Of a DNA stretch of 64,000 nucleotides, positions 43,701 through 55,700 are shown piece by piece (within the stretch, counting starts at the first letter, position 1; each line of letters begins with the position of its first letter). Below the pieces are notes generated by a model. That model was not told where the DNA came from, did not search any database, and was given only the letters and a program-made list of their open reading frames with translations. Source of the stretch: Pisaster brevispinus (Eukaryota; Echinodermata; Asteroidea; Forcipulatida; Asteriidae). The DNA lies in contig JAMKCF010000001.1 of assembly GCA_023634235.1 (NCBI GenBank), positions 4,405,140 to 4,469,139 on the forward strand, given 5' to 3'. The translations under genes were made by a program, and so were the position numbers.

Positions 43701-46700
43701 CAAATCTAGGAAATACTAATCTGGTTATTTAAAAGTTGAAAACGACTGATGCTGCCAGCAGGCAGACTCTTAAGAGTTGAAGGAAGGGCATTCCATGCCT
43801 GGCTCCCCCTAAATTTGAAAGTTTTTCTGCCAGCCTCTGTTCTGGGAAATGGAAGTACAACGTTACCGGGTTAAGGGGTTTGTTCCAGTTTCAGAATAAA
43901 ATAAAATACAATTATAAACAGAAATTGAAGGCAAACAGTCATCTGTTGCTTATTACCTTTAAATTTGATGTCTGATGCATCATCATACTCTGATAGACAG
44001 AGTATGAGGCACTTGCGTCCGGATGATAATCAAAAACCACCAGGAGCGTCCACAACAGTTGCTCCGCATAGTTTGATCAGGTTGTTTGCGTCACCTGAGG
44101 GGGAAAAGGTCAAAACTAACTAACTAATTAATTAAACATATTTATGGTACGTACGTATACGTAGGTCTCAGATTAAGCTACGATTAGATGATACAATAGA
44201 CCTTTATCATGGTGCGGCCATCTTGATTTTCTTCCATTCAAATCAATGTAACCAAACCGAGGTTGGAAGGAGAAATAGTCTGGTACCTTTTTGTACAATA
44301 AATATTAGCATTCATTACTGAGTGGTTACAAGGAACATGACCAAGATGGTGGCAGCATGATAATAGTCTATTGGTGTCAGTTAGCCATTGTTTGGTCAGA
44401 TTGTCTAGCTCCTTTAGGGACTGCTCGCCAGGGTATTTGGGTAAATACAGTCACTGGTGAAGTGGGCAGCTGTTTGGAGGGCAGCTCCACATTCACAGGC
44501 TGGGCTTGCAATTAAGCCCATCCGGAACATGTTTGCCCGGAAACGAACCGTGACCAGTGCGGCATCTGTTTTTAAACGGCACCCAGCTGCTCTGGGCAGG
44601 TGACATCCGAGTGTCTTGTGGCTTGGTTTTATCGATATAGCCATGCAACCTTGATGTAGACTTTGACCAATGATCTTCCCATTGATGTTTCGCCCAGGAG
44701 TCCGGTGTGTGGCCGTCTGCAGTTGTGATATTTATGGTGCACTGATTAGTAAAAAGAAAAAAAGAAAAAAACCCACAAACAACTTCTGAGGCATATATTG
44801 AAGCCTTTGTAAATATAGACTATTGGATGAACCCAACATGGAAACGAAAAGCTTACTAACAGCTATGCAATAACGTCTCAAACTGCATAATAACAATCCA
44901 AGTTTTACCTTCAGATTGGCCCTTGGGGAATACTGTGTAGTTGTGCAGAAGCGGTTGGATAGCTGTTCTGGCACGCTCTGGAGCCAAAGTCCTTCCTGCT
45001 ATTATATCGCCTTTAACTTCAAAGTCGGCCTCTGGAAGCAGAGATCCTGCTTTCAAGGATGCTTTCACCCCTGTAGTATAAATGATTGACATTGTAGGAC
45101 GCATTACTTGGGGAACAAGATGCCAGTATAGTTTGTTTGATAAACGACACAGAAATGCTATACATGAAAATGCTGTAATGCTGTATTTTTGACCACGTGA
45201 GGGCGTATGTGGATAAATTTCACATGATGAAAAACAAGTGAACAAACAGGTTTTTTTTCTCACTTTTTTATGGCAATTTTTTATGTATTTCTTCATTGGT
45301 GCAAGAAAACTACAAATAGGCAATTATAATAAGCTAAATCTGCTATTGTGATGCAAGACATTCCCTGATGACAGCGCCCTCATGCGGTAAAAAATATGGT
45401 CAATTAGCAGTGTGCTTCCAGTACTTCAAATAAGAATTGCTTTTACAAGCTGACGACCACCTCAGGTGCTGCATACTTTTTTTAAAAAGTATACTCAAGC
45501 ACCTATATGGTTGAAGCAATAATGCAATGGTTAGTTTTACACAATTCAATTACTCACATTGCAAGGAAACAACCCATACTCCAGCAGCGATTCCTTGGAA
45601 GTACTTGAGCGATCTCTCCAGAGCAATACATTCATCATCTTGCAAATTTCAAAAAGATAAACATTGCTGTTTCAGAAAAAACTTCTCATTCAGTTAAACA
45701 AAAAACAAAACAAAAACACACACATACAAACTACTCAATAAATGTAATTTACTGCAGAATTTTATGAGTAATATATTTACCGGTTTTAACGATAACATGT
45801 GTGGTGAAGCAGTCAAATTTGGCGGTCTTTAGACAGTTAGTCACAATTGCTAACTGTTCAACCAGCCTCTGGAAAAAACAAAACAAAACAAAACAAAAAA
45901 CGTAGCACCTCGAAAAAAAACAATGAGGAAGGATAAAAAAATGATAACAAACAAGTTACGGGAACTTCCTCCTTACACCTAAGCAAATTTATCACTGGGA
46001 ACATAAAAAGCAAGACTTGCAGAGTCTATTTAAATTGTATCAAACACGAGGACTGCCGGAAAATGTAAAAAAAAAATAATAATAATTCAAAGTCGTCAAA
46101 AAACCTTGAGGAAAATCTGTTTTAATTTTACCCTCGGCCCGTGGGAAATTTGTTACATGAGCAGCCATACCCACAACCCGAGCAGGACTTTAGAGGAAAG
46201 CACAAAATGTACTTTGCTTACATGTTTATGTACATGTAAAGGGGGACAGGTTTTTATCCAAAACAAAAATATACAATGGTGTGTCGTGGCCGAGTGGATA
46301 AGAGCACCGGACTCAAGCTCTGGTGTTTCCGACTCAGCAGAGTGGGGGTTCGAGTCCCGGTCGTGACACTTGTGTCCTTAAGCAAGACACTTAACCATGA
46401 TTGCTCCGTCCTTCGGATGGGACGTAAAGCCGTTGGTCCCGTGTGTTGTGTAACGCACGTAAAAGAACCCAGTACACTTATCGAAAAGAGAAGGGGTTCG
46501 CCCCGGTGTTCCTGGTTTGATTGGCTGCATATTGTGCCACAGCACCTTGTAAACCATTACATGGTGTAAAGGAGTAGGTCTCATACGTCAAACGAAGCCC
46601 CACATACCTTGCAGGAAATTAATGATGAAGCGCCTTGAGCGTCACTGACTGACGAATATGAGCGCTATATAAGAAGCCATTATTATTATTATTACAATGC

Positions 46701-49700
46701 TAATGAATATATTACTTAAAATTACTAAAATAAAGAAGAAGAAGAAGAAAACCCGGAATGATTTTTTTTAGCCAAAATTCAGACAACAAATTCCGATTTA
46801 CTCACCAACTCTGAAGAATTCAGCATTGCTGCAACTAATGATACTTGGCGAGTCGGCGATGATTTCTTTTTCGACATAGTGCTTGCAAGTTGCTCTGTAA
46901 TAAAATAACGATTCTAAATCAGAACTGGGCAGTGGTATAAATTATTTTAAGTGTCACAGAGAAGCGGTTCAGCTATCAGAGTTAAGTGGAGAAATAGAAT
47001 TTGCATTAAATCGCTCACTTTCTGAGTAACAGTTTTTAATTAAAAAGTCATTAGTCCGCCATTTTATTTCTTCAAAAAATCTAAAAAATTCCAAGTTCTA
47101 CAACTGCACCTAGCCAAATAGCATGCCAAATGTCTTATCACTACCCGGGGCTTGTTTTTAACTAACACAGTCCAACATTGACCCGCTCTCCAGGAATTCC
47201 TATAGGAATTGTACAGCAATTACTCAGCCTTGCTAAGTTGTGTGAACAAAGGGTGTTATTCAAAGAAATGGTTGATTGAGTAGACAGACATGTGGGCTCA
47301 TCTCAAAATGCAATTTTGCTTGAATTGATTTTATTTAGTCAAAAGGGTCTATATCTAATGCTGTGGCCAATTTAAAAGTGATTGGGTGATTTAAAAGGGG
47401 TTTGGTTCTTCACAGAAATGTATTGCACGCTAAAATCAAACTGTTACTCAACAAGCAAGGCATGGCGAAATGGTGTGATTTTTTTTTTGATGGTGTCACG
47501 CAGAGTTAAATAAAATCACAAAGTTGATGTTTCAAATTGATACCTTGAGCAATGTTGATGCATTCCTCTATGGAGGGCCTTGACTCTTGGAGTGGGTTGA
47601 TCATCCTCTCTATTAGGGGTTGGAGCGGTGAAAACTTCCCAAGATGATGCAACTGAAATTTCCCCGCTTTCAAGTTACGCACAACGCCCTCGGGTTCCTT
47701 TGTATAAGGGGATGTTGTCTCGTGGGGAACGTGGCCACCCGTCAGAATGTAGTACAGGAAGCAGCCAGCCATCTGAAAATATCACAGTTTCGATAAAGGT
47801 CAGGGTCAATCTCAAATTCAAATCTACTCTTATTGTGTGAAACTTTATCAATACTTTAAATTGTGTGTTTTCTTTAAATTGATTTCAAACAGGTAAATAC
47901 ATCAATACAAGGGCATTGGCAGGAAATATCAACTACACAACCGACACTCCTTGTCTTTGGGTCCAAAGACAGGATACAACAGATTGTCCTGAAGATAGAA
48001 GGATATGCCCTCTTGGATTGAGTAAGTTTTTTATATCAGTTCTTAATTCGCCGTATTTTTGACCACGTGAGGGCGTATGTGGATAAATTTCCCATGAAAA
48101 AAAACCCAAGTAAACAAACAGGGTTTTTTCACTTTTTTTATCGCTATTTTTTATGTATTTCTTCATTGGTGCAAGAAAACTACAAATAGGCAATTATAAT
48201 AAGCTAAATCTGCTATTGTGATGCAAGACATTCCCTGATGACAGCGCCCTCATGCGGTCAAAAATATGGTCAATACCTGTATGTCTGAAGATTTCTTGTA
48301 TCTCACAACATCTCCTTGGTGGCTCTCTGCTGACATCCAACACAGGGTCCCGAAGGCGCTTGTTAGTAGGGTGGTCTTTCCCATGATATTTCTAGAAATA
48401 CCAAAGTCCCCAATTTTCACAGCGCCTGCAGGATCTAAAATGGGTACAAAAGTGTTCAGTGTTTGTCCATAATTCTGAATAAAATTGCACTTCTGAACAG
48501 GGTTGTTGTTGTTATAATGGAGATATTGACGGATTTGTGCGCTATATATGAAGCCACTATTATTATTATTATTATTATTTATAGGTATTTTAAACTCCGA
48601 CGTCACTGAAGGAAAATTTATACATTCATGTATAAGAATACCAAGTCATACCTGTCACAAAAAGCACAGTCATAAATCCCGGGGATATTTGTGGGAGAGG
48701 GGGATATTTGTGGGAGAGGGGGATATTTGTGGGAGAGGGGGATATATCCCCCCATTTTTTGAGAGGTGGGGGTGGCCCATAGGATCATCCTCCCCAGATT
48801 TTGTGAGTGGTGAAAAAAATGCTTATTATTTGACTAATTCATAAAAAGTAAGCACGCAACGATGGGACTATCTTGTCTCAAAATATTGTGCTCTCTTTAC
48901 CATACCCTAGTTCTGCCTAGACGAACATAAATGGAGTGCTTGTTTTTTTCTTACTTAATTCATACCAACATTTCAGAATCATCCCCCCACTTTTCAACAC
49001 GGATTACGGCATTGACAAAAAGCGTAGAGACAGGAAGTAACTTAACCTACCAAGCAACACATTGGAAGGCTTAATATCTCTGTGGACAATTCCATGTTGA
49101 TGAAGTTCTTGCAGACCTTTAAGAAAACCTAGGCACAGATCTTTAAGGTTGGTATCTGTGAGGTCAAGTGCCGAAATCTTGCCTTCAATAACATCTTGCA
49201 TATTGTACTCGCACAGTTCAGATGCAAAGTAAATGAAATCATCATCTTCTTCAACACACAGTGGCTCCAGAACATGGTGAAGGCTTTTCCCTTGAAGCTC
49301 TTTAAATATTTCGGCTTCCTTCCCCACACACTCTTTGTTGACGCGTTTGACTGCGATGGGACGGTCGGCTAGTGTCCCCAAATACACTTGGGCACCGTTG
49401 CTCCCCGCGGCAATACTCAGCGACTTGCTGAATACAATGTTGCCGACCTTTCTTTTCTTGGAGTCGTCCATGCATTTTAGGTCCTCTAATTTGGCTGCCC
49501 ATCTCAACCTTAAATGATACAAGAGAACATTTCAACACTTATCACATAAAAATGCAGGTATTGTGTAAAACAAAAAGGGGCAAATGTACGATAAATGGTA
49601 AGCTAATCAACTAAGAACCAATTTGCAATAGTAGTGTCAAACAGCGGTGCAACAATTTTTTCCTGAGGGGGGGGGGGGGCACTGCTAGCAACTGTATATT

Positions 49701-52700
49701 CATAAAGCTTTGGATTTCAAATGGGGGGGGGGGACACCTGGGGGCACGGGCAATAGATGTGGGCACATGCTCCTGTGCCCCCCTCCCCCCTCCCCCACTA
49801 GTGTCAAATAGTCTTGCATTTATTCCTGAACCCTCCTACTGATACACCATTCAAAACCATTCAAAATTCACTAACTTTTACAAGCCCATCGTTTTTGTAC
49901 ACACATGGCAGTACCATTTGAGCAGTGTTGATGATAAGCTGTACTACCACTCAAAACCATTCAGATGGTTTTGAGCTGTGCATGCACTGTACCTGTGTGC
50001 ATTACCATAGCCGAATGGTTTCAGATGGTCAGCAAGCTGTTAAACAAATCCTGTAGTGTCTATGACATAGTGTATGGTAACCTCGTAGCCAGGGGCAGAT
50101 CGATCAACCCCACACCCCTTGGTATCACTCAAAGTCATGACATACATGTAGTGGGATCCTTGATGCACCACTTAAAACAATCCTCATAGCAGTGTTGTAG
50201 TCGAGACCCGATAGTCCGAGACCAAGACCGAGACCGAGACCGAGACCTGAAGGTCCGAGACCGAGACCGAGACCAGGCGGTCGAGACAAAGACCGAGACT
50301 ATAAAGGTCCAAGACCGAGACCGAGACCGAGACCGAGACCTTAATGAATAAATTAATTAATAAAAGAGTCAAGTAAATTTGTGAAATTGTATGAGTGATT
50401 GTGCACACAATGTATTCTCATGAAAACAAGAGAACAACATGTGAAAAGAATGGTAAAAACCAAGCTACTAACAAAAAACACAAGGATGTATTCCTGACTC
50501 CTCATCATATCAAAAAGAAAAGTGCTGAAATAAAAGCAGTCTCATCTTGTCTACCAGGTCTAGACATCAATCATGTGAACTTCTATGATTTTTTTGTTTA
50601 GTATTACTCATCTGTATAAAAGACCTACCCAGCACAAATGGAAAAAAAAATCTGTAATATATTTGATGGGAAGTTTGTATCCTAGAAAGGGACGATATAT
50701 GAAAAAAGAAAAAATCCCAGAATCGGGAAAACATCATCATGACAAAACACAGGACTCAACCAAAATTTAACACTTCTACCAAACCACTGGTCAGGTGAAA
50801 GAAACACGATAATTGTACATCTAAAATAATTGGTTTGTTTATTTGTGGCACATTTTAAAGAACATTCTCATTGCATTTTTAAAACATAAGCATGCCCAAC
50901 AGAGTATGCTGGAACTGACAGTATTTTGTACGCAAAGGTTGGTAGTTTCTTAGCTATTTGTTGCCGGAACTGTAGTGCACTTAACCTAGGGGCAGATTCA
51001 TTTTGACTCCTGTAGATGTTTCACAAGCTGTTATCTTGTATCCTTTTTTGGAGCAACCCCTCCACCATGATGCCAATGGTGACTGTATTTGGCAAGGACG
51101 TCTAGTACACTTGGGGTGGATTTCACAAATAGTTAAGACTAGTGTCATCTCGAGTTAGGACGAGTTACTCGTCCTAACTTAGGACTAGCCTTAAGTTTTT
51201 AATAACTCCTGGACTAGTCCTACACAGTGTGTGTTCTGTACATGTTACTGGTTGGATGCAAAATCGTATTGCGCAGGCAGGGTAGGGAGATTGGGATGTT
51301 CTCTAATGAGTTGCATAATGGTAAAAAAAGGCTGGTCTCGAAGCGAGACCAGCCAAATATTCGAGACCAGAAGGGTCCGAGATCGAAACCAAGACCAAGA
51401 CCTCAGGGTACCGAGACCGAGACCGAGACCCGAGACCGGCAAAACCGGTCTCGAGACCTACAACACTGCCTCATAGGATTCTGTACCAGCTGCACCACCA
51501 TTCAAAACCATTTGGGGAACCAACTGTGTGCACAGTTATCATACCATTCAAAACCATTCACTTGAATGGTTTCAAATGGTGTATAAACTTGTTTCAAAAA
51601 GGCACCGATTGTAGGAGGGTTAAATTCTATTGATCCTGTAACGGGCTTAGATACCATTTCAGTCAAAAATGCTATAGGAAACTAAGTTGTCAATTTTGCT
51701 TTGCCATGGTGTGTCATTACGTTATTTCGTTTCATACAACAAATAGGACCTATAATACTAATTGACAAATTTGTTATTATCTGTTTATTGATTAGTAAAC
51801 CATCTCAACCTGCAATTCATATTTAAGAATTTTAAACAATCACATAAAGTACACCTGTCCCCTTTTTTTGTACCTAGGTCTGCACATTTCCTCCTTGGTA
51901 TGTGGGCATAATTCTCCTGCAGACGTTTAGAGTACACTTGATAAAAATTGATACATGGATTACATGTACACCAGGGCTCGAATTTGGGGAAAAAATCCAC
52001 AAGACTGCAGGGCTTGTAGCTCAAAACTTTTACTGGACCAGAACATTTGTTACAAGACCGGAATCAAAATGAGAAGCACACTCTACACAGTTTCACATTT
52101 GAGCCGTTTTTAGAACAAGCATGAACTTAAGAAAAGATTTACTTCATTTTTCTTATGGGTGATACTTCAATACTCAACGGAATTGAAAGATATTTGTATT
52201 TACATGTATCAGTTTAATTGAAAAATGCAGTGAGGTGTTATTATTAAAAAAAACACAAGACCGCCAGACTTGTGCGGTCGTAAGTTTACTGGCCCGATGC
52301 TAAAATCACTGGCTTCAGGCCTGTGGTCCAGTGTAATTTCGAGCCCTGTACACAATTCGCTCTTTGCACGGACCCGCCATGTGCGCGACACCGTGTAGAG
52401 CCCTGACTTGCAGGTACAAATGTGAAAAGAGACATTCAGAGTACACTGATCGAAACGTTGTGACCGCACCGGCTCTTTTGCACGAAAGAGATTTAAACAC
52501 ATTTGTACCCGCAAGTCAAGGCTCTACACGGTGTCGCGCACATGACGGGTCCGTGCAAAGAGCGAATTGTGTACAATTTGTAATCCATGTATCAATTTTT
52601 ATCAAGTACAATTAAAAAACGGGTAATTTATTGGTCTTTGGAGTCAGTCCAACCTTGTATGTATGTACTTCTCAAGAATCACAAACTGTAGAAGCAAAAC

Positions 52701-55700
52701 ACATTACAATCATGTATGTACTGTGCTGAAGGAATCTGAGTAGTTTCATTTTAGGTACACGTTTATGCAGACAGGGTTCAAGTTCTTTTAACTAAAAAAA
52801 AATTAAATAAATGTTTTCTGATACCTTTACTTTTGTTATCTTTCCCATACCTGCATTTTTTGGTTACAATGCTAATATTTCTCGTGCCGAGCTATAATAT
52901 ACATGTAAGACTGAATTTTTTCCTTGTGCATGTCTCATTTTTCAGATTCTAACAATTCCAAACATAAACTTGGTTTTACACATTAGCTGTGTCCATGAAG
53001 CTACATGATGTACATGTACATGTACTATGAGTAAAGTACAGACAGGGAAACTGAACTGCTATGCACTGAGTTTCAAATCCTTTTCCTGCCAGATCAGCAG
53101 AAGTGGCGTAACCTGACATTTTTCATTTGGAGAGAAGAGGGTGGGGGTAAGCTTAGGTGGGGGGCCCACAAGCAAGGCAGGCATGACATTTGGTCCTTGG
53201 GCATGTTGGGAAAAAAAGTAGGAAAACTTTATTGAGTACATTACAGGGGCTGACCTATGTACATGTACATACATGTACAACTGGTATCGACTTGCCTTGG
53301 ATTGGGCACTTTGGGCTATAAAAAGCATTTGAAAATGTTTGTTATGAAAGGAATATGGTTGGGAAGATGTTTTAGAAGTAGAATATAATGACTCACATAA
53401 ATATGCCTCAAAACTGTGTGGTTTTCCTTTTTTTTCAAGAATGAACACGGTTGGCCATTTTGTAAAACCACATTTTTTGACTCCACAAAATGGCGGACTG
53501 TGTTAGTTCACAAAATAAAATGAAAACCACACAATTTCAAACCATTTTTGTGTGGATCATTGTATTCTACTTTTATAACATCTTTCCAACCGTATTCATT
53601 TCATAACAAACGTTTTCAAATGCTTTTGAAAGCCCAATCCAAGGCAATGTGTCCCTTTAATAGATTTGTCTTGCTATTTAATAAAAGATTTTGCTGATAT
53701 TTCTGAGGGTGGAAAAAAAAAACTGAAATCAAGTTAAAGTAGAAAAAAATATCAAGCCTGAAAGGGCCAAAGACTTTTTTTTTTTGGGGGGGGGAGGGTG
53801 GAGCTATTAATGTATTGAACCATTTTTTGTGCATTTTTTTGATCATTTTTTTTTTGGGGTGTCATGTGGCCGAGTGGTTTAAAGCATCAAATTCAAGTTT
53901 CGATGGTTAAGTCATCGGGGTGTGGGTTCGAATCCCGGTCATGACACTTGTGTCCTTGAGCAAGATGCTTAACTATAATTGCTTCTCTTCACCCAGGGGT
54001 ATAAATGGGTACCTGCGAGGGTAGGGGTTGATATTGTGTTTGAAAAAGCCTTCGGAGCGCCACGGCAGCCCGGGCTGTATACTCCCCAGGGAGCTGAGGA
54101 AGATCAAAGGAATGCTACTGGCCCAATGACCAGGGCACTCATGTAAAGCGCATTGAGACGTTATTGTGAAATGCGCTATATAAGAACTTGTTACCGTTAC
54201 GGCTACCGTTACCGTTACCGCTACCGCTATCTCGTTAAAGGGGGGTAAGCCGTGGCCTCCGTGTAATTCCAGGCCTGGTACTAACGTCAAGTTTCCTTAC
54301 GAAGATGGACTGTCACCCAAAATCCTGTTCTTAATTCTTTAACTTTCGAGAACATGATTACCTAATGAGAGACTATGAAGTTTGGACCACTACATGGCAG
54401 CAAACTCACCGGGTAAACTACCATTGTTTTTGTGAACATGTTGTGAGCATGCACACATTTCGGTGAGCAATGAATTTACCTGGCAAGTCTGCCGCCACCT
54501 GCTGGCCTGGAATTTCATTTTTGAGATGGCAGTACGTTATCCAAAGGGCACGATCATTGGAAAACCATTAAGTCTATAAGAAACTTTTGAAGGGGCACTG
54601 CTAAGGCCAAGACCGGGGCAACAGAGGCCAAGGCCTCCAAAGCCTCTCTGTAATTCCACGCCTAAAAAGTCTCCCAAAAAGTCTCTAAATAGATGAAAGT
54701 TCCACAGGTTAGTTGAAACTCTACATTAGCTTAAAATGAATGTGCTCTCCAATGTACAGTATGTACATGAAAAAAACCAAAAATAATATGGGATGAAAAT
54801 GCCAGGCATGCAACTCTTCAGCCGAAAAAAAGGAGAAAAATTACAAGCTTATATTCGTTATTTTTCGAGCAAACACCTCTCGATCGCGTGGTTCACTTGC
54901 ACTCTTACAGCGTCTGGTTCCCGCCGCATCCTTTATATAAAAAGCAATAAAGAACACTACGGAGCCAGACTGTGTAAAAAATAGTGTAGAAGGTACACGT
55001 ATGCTTTACGAGGAGAACTTGTGTCTGTGTCTGGACTGTGTAATGCTCTTGTATGTGTAAACTTCCGTGGAGCCAGACTTTAAGAATCCTGAATCTTTAT
55101 TTCTTTTGAATAAGCAATGTTTCTCTCAGCAACGCGGATTTATTTTTAATTTTTTTTCATGCAGTGTGATTTGTTTGTACGCGGAGTTTTTTTTCGTAAC
55201 GACGGAATTCTATTTTATAAAACGCGTAAATCCGCAGATCCGCGGAAGAATTGCATGCCTGAAATGCATGGTTTATGTAATGGTTTTTTAATAATAAATG
55301 CCGCGTGACCTTCATTCCTCCAATCAAATGATAAGCATCTAATTTGATGATTATACATAAAAAGATTCAATTGAGCAATTTTATAAGTAAATTTTACACA
55401 GAGGCATTTCGTAACTGATTATTTGGCGAAAAATATTCCAGGTATGTACTTTTAACGACATGAAAGAGAGGTTATCACAATAAACGATGCATTGTTTTAA
55501 AGTACGATCATACCTTCTTTGTTTCAGCGTCAAAGTTGACAGATTCAGTCTGCTCAGTGGAATGATCCTGTAACATAAAGAAATATAGCAATCTTCATCA
55601 AGATCTTCCTGAACTCATCAGAGTCCCCACCCGATTGACCCCCTCATCAAAATGCCATCATCTTGGTCATGTATCTAGTAACAGGAACAGATGCTAAAAT

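Noticed and set aside
44030..44032. TGA as selenocysteine or as part of a 28-base intron
   Set aside because: No selenoprotein family match, and a 28-base intron is far below any plausible metazoan size.
45187..45323. start of the 155-codon ORF reading through 44856-45323
   Set aside because: Only 45070-44909 has splice borders and BRCT homology; the rest is MITE and intron.
43077..46894. calling the BRCT exons simply BRCA1
   Set aside because: BRCT similarity is strong, but the exons upstream in frame encode a kinase and no RING or central region was seen, so the symbol would mislead.
53059..53448. 129-codon minus ORF
   Set aside because: Lies over a MITE (53280-53660) with no splice-bounded or family-like sequence.
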